A stretch of 64,000 bases of DNA from Bacillota bacterium (GCA_023455425.1 JAEYCM010000022.1:62001-126000); one strand, 5' to 3'. Positions 16,935 through 25,677 are shown, numbered from the stretch's first letter. Notes: generated by a model not told the origin, from the letters alone. Translations and numbers: made by a program.

Positions 16935-16970
16935 GTTCACTGGAAGCCATGCATAAGCCGTGTTATTATA
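16935..16970 (+). promoter_or_regulatory. Shared upstream motif of the cysteine-rich gene
   Basis: GTTCACTGGA (16935-16944), 16 bases, then TGTTATTATA (16961-16970), which reads as an extended -10. The layout is the same as at 15515-15550, while the 16-base spacers differ in sequence. Confidence 0.6.
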
Positions 16971-17000
16971 CATACATCAAGCAAAAGGAGATGCACAACA

Positions 17001-17993
17001 ATGAAGAGAATCTTGCAAATTGCAGCAACGTCCATTGCCCTTTTACTGGTACTTGCTGTAGCCATTCCCGCGCTTGCCGCCTCGACCGGCCCGACGGCGA
17101 ACGTCTCTCCCATCAACGACTGCCTGGCGAAATACAAGCTTACCGCAAGCGATATCAGCAACATTCAGGAAAAGCTCAGCCAATGCGGACTGACCGAAGA
17201 AGTATTGCGCTATGGCCCCGTCTGTGAAGCGGGCGAATGCACCACCCCCGACTGCACTAAGGCAGACTGCGACGGTACAGCGTGCGTCACCACGGATTGC
17301 GCCGGGGCCGTTTGTGGAAACACAGGCTCCACGTCCGAAGAACAGTTGAATTCCTGCACCGAAGCGGATTGCGCAAATAACGGCTGCGACGCGGCGGATT
17401 GCTTAACCGCAGGCTGCAAGGACAATTGCGCCGAGACAAAATGCATTCCCGCAGTGGAAGAAGAACCGGCCGAAGAAGCCGACAATACCGCGACCGAAGC
17501 CGTTGCTCCCACCGAAACCCAGAATGACTCGGAAGTAGAAGCTGTCGCAGCCGATACGCAGGATGAAACGGGCAATGTCGCGATCGACGAAGCGATTGCA
17601 GAGGTCAAGGAAGCGGTTAAAAGCTACACGTCTTCCTCCAACTGCACCAAGACCGATGGCTCCAGCCAGGTGGCGGGCGTTGTGATTGCTCCGCAGCAGA
17701 GCTCCAACTGCCCCACCAGCGGCAGCAATACCAGCGCCCAGCTTCAGGATGCCGTATCCAAGGCGCTCGATCAAGTGAAATCTTATTCCGGTTCCAATTC
17801 CAGCTCCAACTGCCCTACAAGCGGCGGCAGCAACAATAGCGCCCAGCTTCAGGATGCTGTCTCTAAAGCGCTCGATCAGGCGAAGGCGCAGGTATCCTCC
17901 GGTTCCAACTGCCCCACCGGCAGCGGCTCCACGGATGTCAACGGCATCCTGAACCAGCTCCAGAACAGCGGTCTCTACAACTGCAACAAATAA
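17001..17993 (+). CDS. Secreted protein with Cys-every-fifth-residue repeats
   Basis: I do not recognise this 330-residue family. A signal peptide covers residues 1-27 (MKRILQIAATS..., cleavage after ALAA), near-identical in style to that of the previous gene. The mature part has 21 cysteines. Two blocks have striking regularity: Cys75, 80, 85, 90, 95, 100, 105 at exact five-residue steps, and Cys119, 124, 129, 134, 139, 143, 148 with one four-residue step. Residues before each Cys are mostly Ala/Thr and Asp (ADC, TDC, PDC). An acidic Glu/Ala/Thr-rich segment follows (about 150-205), then two copies of SNCPTSG...SAQLQDAVSKALDQ-K and further SNC motifs, ending YNCNK. AAAGGAG precedes the ATG. 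A disulfide-rich rod, a metal-binding protein, or a Cys-cored pentapeptide-like helix are all possible. Confidence 0.8.
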   Translation: MKRILQIAATSIALLLVLAVAIPALAASTGPTANVSPINDCLAKYKLTASDISNIQEKLSQCGLTEEVLRYGPVCEAGECTTPDCTKADCDGTACVTTDCAGAVCGNTGSTSEEQLNSCTEADCANNGCDAADCLTAGCKDNCAETKCIPAVEEEPAEEADNTATEAVAPTETQNDSEVEAVAADTQDETGNVAIDEAIAEVKEAVKSYTSSSNCTKTDGSSQVAGVVIAPQQSSNCPTSGSNTSAQLQDAVSKALDQVKSYSGSNSSSNCPTSGGSNNSAQLQDAVSKALDQAKAQVSSGSNCPTGSGSTDVNGILNQLQNSGLYNCNK

Positions 17994-18015
17994 GCGGTTG
18001 ACAGACATAAGCGCC

Positions 18016-18060
18016 AACAGCAGGACAGGCCTCAGGAATGAGGCCTGTCCTGCTGTTTTT
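18016..18060 (+). terminator. Very strong terminator after the cysteine-rich gene
   Basis: A perfect 18-19-bp stem (18016-18034 with 18039-18057) with a GGAA loop and a T tract. Confidence 0.9.
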
Positions 18061-18147
18061 GCGGCTTGCGCGGCCTTGACAGGCAGTCAGGAAACCTTTA
18101 CCATAAAGCGTGCTGTACGTTTATGGATCAGAGAAGGGAAAAGAAGC

Positions 18148-18681
18148 ATGGCGGGTAGTGATGGAATCCGAAAAGGCACAATTGCGGATGTGGAAGAACT
18201 TGCGGCGCTCTATGACGCGATCAACGATCATTTGGCGGCAACCGTCAACCACCCGGGCTGGCGCAAGGGCCTTTATCCGGTGCGGGAGAACGCGCAGCGG
18301 GCCGCGCAGGAAGGCACGCTGTTTGTATATATGGTGGATGATAACATCGCGGGCTCGGTTATATTAAATCATGAGCCGGAGGACGCCTACTACGGCGCAG
18401 CATGGCTGATTGATGCAGAATATCAGGACGTCATCGTCATCCACACGCTGGTGATCCATCCCGCTTACCTCAAGCGCGGCATCGGCTATGAGCTGATGCG
18501 GTTTGCAATCTCCCATGCAAAGGAACAGAAACAAAAATCCGTTCGGCTGGATGTATACGAAAACAACTTACCCGCCATCGCGCTCTATGAAAAGTGCGGG
18601 TTTCAATATATCGCAAAGGCCGATCTTGGCCTGGGCTGTTACGGGTTGGATTATTTCCTGCTGTATGAATATGTGCTGTAA
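18148..18681 (+). CDS. GNAT family N-acetyltransferase
   Basis: A 177-residue acetyl-CoA-dependent acetyltransferase. The central block VIVIHTLVIHPAYLKRGIGYELM carries beta-4 and the R/Q-x-x-G-x-G/A-type acetyl-CoA pyrophosphate loop (KRGIGYEL), followed by VRLDVYENNLPAIALYEKCGF, the classic C-terminal GNAT motif. The acceptor cannot be told; the layout is RimI/PhnO-like. The ATG at 18148 is chosen because the domain begins shortly after it and a GAAGGGAAAAG stretch lies upstream; the longer upstream frame overlaps the terminator of the preceding gene and is not coding. It stands alone, convergent with mfd. Confidence 0.85.
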   Translation: MAGSDGIRKGTIADVEELAALYDAINDHLAATVNHPGWRKGLYPVRENAQRAAQEGTLFVYMVDDNIAGSVILNHEPEDAYYGAAWLIDAEYQDVIVIHTLVIHPAYLKRGIGYELMRFAISHAKEQKQKSVRLDVYENNLPAIALYEKCGFQYIAKADLGLGCYGLDYFLLYEYVL

Positions 18682-18720
18682 AGGTGCTTACGCTTTGGGG
18701 CTATAAAAGTCTGGATACAG

Positions 18721-18858
18721 TGGGGCTTTGCCCCAGACCCCGCTTAGGGCTGTAACAGCCCTAAGAACCTATTTTACAAACGCCCTATGTTAGGGCGTTT
18801 GCAAGAGGGATTCCCAAGGGATGTGTCCCTTGGTGGGAGGCCGAGGGCAAAGCCCTCG
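18721..18858. repeat. Modular palindromic intergenic repeat, copy B
   Basis: Five successive inverted repeats lie between convergent genes: TGGGGC-TTT-GCCCCA (18721-18735), CTTAGGGCTGT-A-ACAGCCCTAAG (18743-18765), AAACGCCCTA-TGT-TAGGGCGTTT (18778-18800), CCAAGGGA-TGTG-TCCCTTGG (18814-18833) and CGAGGGC-AAA-GCCCTCG (18842-18858). The same modules, with different but still complementary arms, occur at 10097, 22373, 36328 and 58698. Confidence 0.8.
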
Positions 18859-18879
18859 AAAATAGACACTTATTCGACA

Positions 18880-21800
18880 CTATACACATCCGCACAATTC
18901 CTCAAGAAACGGCGGCAGCGCCTGCAGAATTCCCGCAACATCCGCCCCTGCTTTTCTGAACACCAGCGCCGTGGCCTCGCCGGGTACAAGATGCGCGTTG
19001 TAATTGGTGGCTGCGGTTACAAGCCGCGCGCCGTCGAGCTGCGCGTCTGCGTGGAAAACAAGCTTTGCAAAGCCCTCCCGCACGGTCAGACCGGAAGCCT
19101 GGGCGCGCGAAGCGAGCGCCTTGATGTAGGCGGTGTCGATGAGGTTCTGCGTGGCCTCCGGGATATCGCCAAAGCGGTCCTCCATCTCCTCTTGCACATC
19201 GTAGAGCATGGCAAGGTCCGCAATGAGAGCGATGCGCTTGTACATGGAGAGCCGCTGCACCTCGCTTTTGATATACCATTTGGGGATGTGCGCGTCGATG
19301 GGAATGTCGATGACGGTATCCACCTCCGGCGGCCCCGTGATTTCCCCGCGCGCTTCCTTGACGGCCTGGCCCATCAGCTTGGTGTAATATTCATAGCCGA
19401 TATCCGCGATGTGCCCGTGCTGCTGCGCGCCGAGCAAACTCCCCGCGCCGCGGATTTCAAGATCCCTTAATGCGATCTCGCGGCCCGCGCCGAACTGCGC
19501 GAACTCGGTGAGGGCGGAAAGCCGCTTGTGCGCCACCTCGGAAAGCGATTTGTCCCGTTCAAACGTAAAGTATGCGTACCCAAGCCGGGTGGAGCGTCCC
19601 ACGCGCCCGCGCAGCTGATAGAGCTGCGAAAGGCCCATTTTATCCGAATCAAGCACAAACAGTGTGTTGGCGTTGGAAATATCCAGGCCGTTTTCTATGA
19701 TGGTGCTGCACAGCAGCACGTTGTAGCGGCCCTCCATAAAGTCCAGCATCACGCGTTCGAGCATGTGCTCGGGCATCTGCCCGTGACCTACGGCGATGGA
19801 GGCTTCGGGAAGCAGTTCTTTGAGATGCGCGGCGTAACGGTCCAGCCGCTGCACCTGGTTGTAGACGATATAACACTGTCCCCCGCGGGAAAGCTCCTTG
19901 TTTACGGCGTCGCACAGCAGCGTTTCGGAATATTCCAGCACATATGTCTGTACCGGGAAGCGGTCCTCCGGTGGGGTTTCGATGACGCTCATGTCCCGGA
20001 TGCCGATCATGGACATGTGGAGCGTCCGCGGGATGGGCGTGGCGGTCAGCGTCAAAACGTCCACGCTCGTCTTCATGTTTTTGATCTGTTCCTTGTGGCC
20101 CACGCCGAAGCGCTGCTCTTCGTCCACAATCAAAAGCCCAAGGTCCTTGAACTTGACTTCCTTGCCCAAGAGCGCGTGCGTGCCGACGACGATATCCACC
20201 GTCCCTTCGGTGAGCGCTTTTTTGACGGCCTTCTGCTCCAGCGGCGTCTTGAAGCGGGATAGTAGCGCAACCCGCACGGGGAAGCTAGAAAACCGGGTGG
20301 AAAGCGTATTATAGTGCTGCTGCGCCAATATGGTGGTGGGAACGAGCACGGCTACCTGCTTGCTGTCCTGCACAGCCTTGAACGCCGCCCGCAGCGCTAC
20401 TTCCGTCTTGCCGTAGCCGACGTCGCCGCATAAAAGACGATCCATGACGCGGCTGCTTTCCATATCTTTTTTGATTTCTTCGATGCACTGAAGCTGGTCC
20501 GGCGTTTCGGTATACGGAAAACGCTCTTCGAGCTGCTTTTGCCACGCGGAATCGGGGGAGAAGGCAAAGCCCTTCGTTTGCTGCCGCTCCGCGTACAGCT
20601 TTGCGAGGTCAAACGCCAGCTCCTTGACGGCGCTTTTGGCGCGGGTGACCTGCTTCTGCCATTCGCTGCCGCCCAACTTTGATAATTTGGGCTCGTCGTC
20701 CGCGCCGATGTATTTCTGCACGCGGTCCAACTGATCGGTGGGGATATACAGCCGGTCCCCGCTCTGGTACTCCATCAACAGATAATCGCGCGTGTTGTCC
20801 TGTACGGTGAGCGCCTCCACGCCCAAAAACCGGCCGATGCCGTGCGCCTCATGCACCACGTAATCGCCGGGCTTGAGTTCGGAAAACACCAGGCGCGGCT
20901 TGTCGGAATGCCGCTTTTTTGTTGCGTGCTTGGCGTAGCCGAACAGCTCCGCTTCCGTTAGCACCGTCAGTTTGATGGAAGGGTATAAAAAGCCCTGCGG
21001 CAGGCTTTCAGAAAGAAGCAGCGCTTCGCCGGGCACAAGCTCCCGGTTGAGCGCTGCGGCAATTCCCATCTCGCAGCCTTCATCGAGCAACTGCTGCTGC
21101 AGTCGCTGTGCGTGCAGGCCCGCGTATAATAGCACCGTGCCGCCTGTCTTTCGTGTGAGTGAAATGTCCCGCGCAAGCTCTTCGCGCTCCCCCGGGTAGT
21201 GCGGGGCGATGCGCGCGTCAAACTGTACGCTTTCCCGGATATGGATGTGCGAAAAGCTGCGCGCAAGCGTGAACAGCAGTGCCGTGCGCGGCGTGCTGAG
21301 CCGCGCAAACAGCGCGTGCGGCTCCGTCATCAAACCGGCCTGTTCCGAAAGGCCTTCGCCGCGGGAAAGCATGGCGGAGACGGACTGCGTAAACAAGCGG
21401 TGGGCGGCGTTCGCGGCCTCCTCCACGCGGTGCGGCTCTTCAATGAAGATCGGCGCGCCTTCGGGCAGATGATCCAGTATGGTAAACGTGTTTTCATACA
21501 GCACGGGCAGTAAAATCTCCGCGCCCAGGCACGCGCGTTTTTCTTCCCATGCGATGCGCTGCGCGTCGAATCCTTTTGCGCTCTTGGTGGCTTTGAGCGC
21601 GCGGGCGATGGCGGCCCCGTCCTGCGGCGCTTCAGTCGCGGGAGGGAGCAGCGCCTGCTCCACCCGCCCAAGCGAACGTTGGGTGGCGGGGGCGAATATG
21701 CTCATGCGGTCGACTTCATCGTCAAAAAATTCAATGCGGTAGGGTTCCTGCGCGTGGGGCGGGAACACGTCCAGGATATCGCCCCTCAGGCTCGTCTGGC

Positions 21801-22314
21801 CTGGGCCTTCCACCAGATCAACCGGCTCGTAGCCCGCATCCATCAACGCGCGCAACAGCTCCCGCGGGGGGTGCGTTTCCCCGAGCTTTACGGCGTGGAT
21901 GGCGCGCTTTAATACCGCCTGCGGCGCAAGACGCTGCAATACCGACTCGATCGAGGCAATGACGCCCACGGGTTCTCCCAGGCTAAGCCGTGTGAGCGTC
22001 GCGATGCGCTGCTTTGCTCCCTCTCCGGAGGCGGCATACGCGTTCACAAGCGGCAGTTCCCGTGCGGGCAGCAGCGCAACCCGGTCGCTCAGGGAAGAAG
22101 CCAGCAGGTACAGCCGTTCCGCCGCCTGTTCGCTTGCCGCGATCAAAAGCCCGCCCCGCTTTTGGATGAGCGCCGCAAACACATGGGCGCGGTGCGCTTC
22201 GGGCAGGCCAAAAGCCGAAGCGGGACCTTCCGCCTCGGTCAAAATCTCATTGAGCCGGTTATATTCCGGCGATTGTTTGAGCACCCGCAGCAGCGGGTGC
22301 AGTTGCTCAGCCAT
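18880..22314 (-). CDS. mfd: Transcription-repair coupling factor Mfd
   Basis: A 1144-residue translocase that removes stalled RNA polymerase from DNA lesions and recruits the UvrABC excision system. Domains in order: a UvrB-like N-terminal region (residues 1 to about 350) including SLRGDILDVFPP; the CarD-like RNA-polymerase interaction domain (about 480-570, with ELKPGDYVVHEAHGIGRFLG); a superfamily-2 helicase core with Walker A GDVGYGKTE at about 630-638, the DEEQRFG box and TATPIPRTL; motif VI and the TRG motif (LGAQQHGHI); and the C-terminal TRCF domain that binds UvrA. Length is normal. CAGGAG precedes the ATG. It follows pth after a 188-base gap filled mainly by repeat copy C, an order (pth-mfd) common in Bacillota. 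Confidence 0.97.
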   Translation of the reverse strand: MAEQLHPLLRVLKQSPEYNRLNEILTEAEGPASAFGLPEAHRAHVFAALIQKRGGLLIAASEQAAERLYLLASSLSDRVALLPARELPLVNAYAASGEGAKQRIATLTRLSLGEPVGVIASIESVLQRLAPQAVLKRAIHAVKLGETHPPRELLRALMDAGYEPVDLVEGPGQTSLRGDILDVFPPHAQEPYRIEFFDDEVDRMSIFAPATQRSLGRVEQALLPPATEAPQDGAAIARALKATKSAKGFDAQRIAWEEKRACLGAEILLPVLYENTFTILDHLPEGAPIFIEEPHRVEEAANAAHRLFTQSVSAMLSRGEGLSEQAGLMTEPHALFARLSTPRTALLFTLARSFSHIHIRESVQFDARIAPHYPGEREELARDISLTRKTGGTVLLYAGLHAQRLQQQLLDEGCEMGIAAALNRELVPGEALLLSESLPQGFLYPSIKLTVLTEAELFGYAKHATKKRHSDKPRLVFSELKPGDYVVHEAHGIGRFLGVEALTVQDNTRDYLLMEYQSGDRLYIPTDQLDRVQKYIGADDEPKLSKLGGSEWQKQVTRAKSAVKELAFDLAKLYAERQQTKGFAFSPDSAWQKQLEERFPYTETPDQLQCIEEIKKDMESSRVMDRLLCGDVGYGKTEVALRAAFKAVQDSKQVAVLVPTTILAQQHYNTLSTRFSSFPVRVALLSRFKTPLEQKAVKKALTEGTVDIVVGTHALLGKEVKFKDLGLLIVDEEQRFGVGHKEQIKNMKTSVDVLTLTATPIPRTLHMSMIGIRDMSVIETPPEDRFPVQTYVLEYSETLLCDAVNKELSRGGQCYIVYNQVQRLDRYAAHLKELLPEASIAVGHGQMPEHMLERVMLDFMEGRYNVLLCSTIIENGLDISNANTLFVLDSDKMGLSQLYQLRGRVGRSTRLGYAYFTFERDKSLSEVAHKRLSALTEFAQFGAGREIALRDLEIRGAGSLLGAQQHGHIADIGYEYYTKLMGQAVKEARGEITGPPEVDTVIDIPIDAHIPKWYIKSEVQRLSMYKRIALIADLAMLYDVQEEMEDRFGDIPEATQNLIDTAYIKALASRAQASGLTVREGFAKLVFHADAQLDGARLVTAATNYNAHLVPGEATALVFRKAGADVAGILQALPPFLEELCGCV

Positions 22315-22372
22315 GGTTGCTCCTGTTGTTGTGATATAAAAATAAAGCCTATGCTTCCAATGAATTCGTTTG

Positions 22373-22459
22373 AGGGCTTTGCCCGCAAACGCCCGCCAAA
22401 GGGATACATGTCCCTTTGGAACCCCTTTTTTGGGTTCTTAGGGTCGTTACGACCCTAAG
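22373..22459. repeat. Modular palindromic intergenic repeat, copy C
   Basis: Modules between pth and mfd: GGGC-TTT-GCCC (near 22374), CCAAAGGGA-TACATG-TCCCTTTGG (22396-22419), GAACCC/GGGTTC (22419-22437) and CTTAGGGTCGT-T-ACGACCCTAAG (22437-22459). The order of the last two modules is reversed relative to copies B and E. Confidence 0.8.
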
Positions 22460-22502
22460 CGGAGGGTTGGGCCAGAGCATCCAATAAGGCTTCTGACCAA
22501 AC

Positions 22503-23114
22503 CTACTGCTCTTGATTTTCCTCCGTCTGAGGCTCTTTTGCCTTCTTGGGCTTTTTGTTGAACCTGGACTGCGCCTCCTGAAGCTTGCCCTCGGCAATCA
22601 GCAATGCGGCCTCCGCTGCCTGGGCATACGCTTCCTGCAGCAGTTCCTGATCCTCCTTGGGCGGCTTGCCCAGCACAAAGGCGGCAAGATCGCGCTCGTC
22701 CTTTTGCTTGCCGATGCCGATGCGCACGCGCGGAAAGCTTTCTTCTCCGCCCAAACACGCGATGATGGAGCGCATGCCGTTGTGCGTGCCGGCGCTGCCT
22801 GAGGCGCGGATGCGGATATCGCCGACGGCAAGGTCAATATCGTCGTAGAGCACAACCAAGCGCTCCGGCGGCAATTTATAATAGGAAAGCGCGGACTGTA
22901 CGGCCTCCCCGCTCAAATTCATATAGGTTTCGGGCTTGCACAGCAGCAGTTTTTCCGTGCCGTAATAACCTTCCCCAACCAGGGAACGGTGCGCGCGCTT
23001 GTTGAACGGGATATTGAGCTTCTTCGCAAGCGTGTCCAGCGCAAGAAAGCCCGCGTTGTGGCGGGAATTCTGGTAGGCGATGCCGGGGTTGCCCAGGCCC
23101 ACGATCAAGTACAT
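22503..23114 (-). CDS. pth: Peptidyl-tRNA hydrolase
   Basis: Recycles peptidyl-tRNA dropped by stalled ribosomes. 203 residues with the family motifs GLGNPG (residues 6-11), the catalytic His in NSRHNAGF, KPETYMNLSG with the substrate-binding Asn, and the YDDIDL aspartate that activates the histidine; GSAGTHNGMRSI and RVRIGIGKQ complete the active cleft. The last 25 residues form a charged Lys/Glu/Gln tail beyond the usual end. It starts only three bases after the P-type ATPase stop, so translational coupling is likely. Confidence 0.96.
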   Translation of the reverse strand: MYLIVGLGNPGIAYQNSRHNAGFLALDTLAKKLNIPFNKRAHRSLVGEGYYGTEKLLLCKPETYMNLSGEAVQSALSYYKLPPERLVVLYDDIDLAVGDIRIRASGSAGTHNGMRSIIACLGGEESFPRVRIGIGKQKDERDLAAFVLGKPPKEDQELLQEAYAQAAEAALLIAEGKLQEAQSRFNKKPKKAKEPQTEENQEQ

Positions 23115-23117
23115 GCT

Positions 23118-25457
23118 TCAATCCTCCGCTTTGAGTATATGCCGGCAAACGCGCTCTAAACCTGCAAGAAGCGGATAAGAGAACAGCGTGAGCCCAAGGT
23201 AGAGCCACACCCCAATGCCGGGCTGCGGACGAATAAGCTCCAATATGTTGGGAAACAGCGCCGCAGCGCCAAAGAAGGCGGCTACCATCAGCACCCACAG
23301 GACCGCGCGGCGGGCGACTATGGGCAGGCATACGCGCAGTAAAATCATCAGCCCGGCCGTGCCCGCAAGGTAGACGCAAAGGGAGTTGATGTCCTGGTAA
23401 GACAGCCCGACACGGCGGCCAATGAGCCCCGCCGAGAGCGTAAAGAGAAAGATCGTTACGGCGCCCGGGATGGCGCGGGAGAGCACATTGCGCAAAAAGC
23501 TGCCCTTGATGCGGGTGCGGTTGGGTTCCAGCGCAAGGAAGAACGAAGGGATGCCCACCGTTACCGCGCCGATCAAAGAAAGCTGCACCGGCTGGAACGG
23601 GTACGCAAGGCCAAAGAGCAGGCTCGATATCGTCAGCAGGAACGAAAACCCGGTTTTCACCAGGAACAGCGAGGCGGTCCTCGTAATATTGTTGACCACG
23701 CGCCGTCCTTCCATGACCACATGGGGCAGGGAGGCGAAGTTGTTATCCAGCAGTACCAGCTGGGAAATCTGCCGCGCCGCGTCGCTGCCCGCGTTAAGGG
23801 CCACGCTGCAGTCCGCTTCCTTGAGCGCGAGGACGTCGTTTACGCCGTCCCCCGTCATGGCTACGGTATGCCCCTGCGCCTGCAGGGCTTTGATCAATCC
23901 CTTCTTCTGCTGGGGGGAAACGCGGCCAAATACGGTATATACCTGGGCGGCTTTTTTGAGCGCTTCGTCGTCTTTGAGCGTGGTGGCGTCCACATACGTT
24001 TGCGCGCCGGGAAGATCGAGCCTTGCCGCGATGGCGGAAACCGTGCGCGCGTCGTCGCCGGAAATGAGCTTGACCGTTACATCCTGCTCCCGAAAAAAGC
24101 GCAGCGTATCGGCTGCTTCCGGGCGGATCTCGTCAAGCAGCGTGACAAGCGCAAGCGGGGCAAGCGTTGTGTCCTGCGGCGGCTTTGGTTCGCTGTTCGT
24201 TGTTTCGGATTGACAGAGCAGCAGCACGCGGCGGCCGGAAGAGGCGGCCTGTTCTGCCTGCGCCCGCATGCGTTCGGGGAGTTCCGTCAGCATATTGGCC
24301 GCGCCAAGGTAGAGCGTGCCATAGGAAAACGCGGCGGCGCTGTATTTGCGCGCTGAGGAAAACGGCGTGACGCCCCGCGGCTGTTCGCGGGGCGGGGCAG
24401 TATAGAACGCGGCAAGCGCGTTTGCCGTTGCGTTGCCCGCGGGCATGGTCCCTACGATATCGGAGAGCATGGCGGCAAGTTCCGCCTCGGGAACATTCCC
24501 CAAAGGGATGGTTTGCTCCACCTGCATATTGCCGGTGGTCAGCGTCCCGGTCTTGTCCAGGCAGAGCATGTTGACGCGGGAAAGCGTCTCAATGCAGTAC
24601 AGTTCCTGCACCAGCGTCTGTTTGCGCGCAAGGGTTATGACGCCCACGGCAAGGGAAACGCTGGTAAGCAGCATCAGCCCGGACGGAATCATGCCGAGCA
24701 TGGAAGCCGCGGTCTGTTCAACGCTCGATTGCAGGCCGTGGGAAAGCCCGCGGTAGATGGTATAGAACATCAGCGCGCCCAGCGGCAGCACAACGCCGCC
24801 CGCATAGCGGATGATGAGCCGCAGCGCGCGCATCAGTTCTGAATCGAACCGCCTATAGCGCTTGGCCTCCTGGGAGAGCTTTGCCGCGTAGCTTTCGCCG
24901 CCCACGCGCTCCGCCTGCGCGCGGCAGGCGCCGGAGATCACAAAGCTGCCGGAAAGCAGCGTATCTCCCGGGCCTTTTTTGATGGAGTTGGATTCGCCTG
25001 TCAGCATGGATTCATCCGCTTCAATCAGCCCTTCGCGGACGACCGCGTCGGCCGGCACCTGATTTCCCAGGGATAGCATGAGAATGTCGTCTAATACCAG
25101 TTCTTCGCTTGGAATTTCCTGCTCCGTACCCTCCCGCACCACGCGCGTGCGCGGGGCGTGCAGCACGCTCAGGCGTTCCACCGCGCGCTTTGCGCGCAGC
25201 TCCTGTATAACGCCGATCAGCAGGTTAGAAAGCACCACGCCCATAAAGAGCGTGTTGGCGTACGAGTTCACCAGCAGCAGCGCCACGAACAGGATCGCGT
25301 TGATGAGGTTGAAAAACGTCATCAGGTTGTCGCGGATAATCCTGCCCGTTGTCTTTGTGATATGCGGTGGCTGCGCGTTGATAAGACCTTCCTCCTGCCG
25401 CAGATGTACCTGCGCAAAAGTAAGGCCCTCCTTTGCGTCCGGCGTGAAGCGCTGCAA
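23118..25457 (-). CDS. Cation-transporting P-type ATPase (CtpE-like)
   Basis: A 779-residue membrane pump. TGES (actuator domain) is near residue 153, the phosphorylation motif DKTGTLTTG begins at Asp301, and the hinge MTGDGVND lies in the second half; four N-terminal and about six C-terminal membrane segments are visible. There is no heavy-metal-binding domain and no CPC motif, so copper/zinc transport is unlikely; overall it resembles the type of mycobacterial CtpE, linked to calcium. The start is set at TTG 25457 because GGGAGG sits 8 bases upstream, and because the only upstream ATG (25490) overlaps a TATAAT that should be the -10 element. It heads a minus-strand unit with pth. Confidence 0.88.
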   Translation of the reverse strand: MQRFTPDAKEGLTFAQVHLRQEEGLINAQPPHITKTTGRIIRDNLMTFFNLINAILFVALLLVNSYANTLFMGVVLSNLLIGVIQELRAKRAVERLSVLHAPRTRVVREGTEQEIPSEELVLDDILMLSLGNQVPADAVVREGLIEADESMLTGESNSIKKGPGDTLLSGSFVISGACRAQAERVGGESYAAKLSQEAKRYRRFDSELMRALRLIIRYAGGVVLPLGALMFYTIYRGLSHGLQSSVEQTAASMLGMIPSGLMLLTSVSLAVGVITLARKQTLVQELYCIETLSRVNMLCLDKTGTLTTGNMQVEQTIPLGNVPEAELAAMLSDIVGTMPAGNATANALAAFYTAPPREQPRGVTPFSSARKYSAAAFSYGTLYLGAANMLTELPERMRAQAEQAASSGRRVLLLCQSETTNSEPKPPQDTTLAPLALVTLLDEIRPEAADTLRFFREQDVTVKLISGDDARTVSAIAARLDLPGAQTYVDATTLKDDEALKKAAQVYTVFGRVSPQQKKGLIKALQAQGHTVAMTGDGVNDVLALKEADCSVALNAGSDAARQISQLVLLDNNFASLPHVVMEGRRVVNNITRTASLFLVKTGFSFLLTISSLLFGLAYPFQPVQLSLIGAVTVGIPSFFLALEPNRTRIKGSFLRNVLSRAIPGAVTIFLFTLSAGLIGRRVGLSYQDINSLCVYLAGTAGLMILLRVCLPIVARRAVLWVLMVAAFFGAAALFPNILELIRPQPGIGVWLYLGLTLFSYPLLAGLERVCRHILKAED

Positions 25458-25465
25458 ACGGAGTA

Positions 25466-25494
25466 CCTCCCGTAGTATGATATGTTCCATTATA
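25466..25494 (-). promoter_or_regulatory. -10 element and ribosome binding site of the P-type ATPase
   Basis: On the minus strand TATAAT (25494-25489) is followed by GGGAGG (25471-25466) and then the TTG start at 25457. A TTGTTT at 25517-25512 gives a weak -35 with 17-base spacing. Confidence 0.6.
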
Positions 25495-25582
25495 CAATGC
25501 GGCCGGGACGGAAACAATCACAAGAGGGCGGACAATGGGCGCGGCATAGGCCGCTGCCACACTTTGTTTACAGGATTATGCG

Positions 25583-25611
25583 TTGCAACAAGCCCATGAA
25601 ATATGTATAAT
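25583..25611 (+). promoter_or_regulatory. Promoter of the foldase lipoprotein operon
   Basis: TTGCAA (25583-25588), 17 bases, TATAAT (25606-25611), 67 bases before the chosen start. Confidence 0.75.
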
Positions 25612-25677
25612 GGGATAGCTTACTATAGGCGGCTAAGTTCCGCCTGCTCGATAGAATTCGTTTTAAGGAGAATGCGC

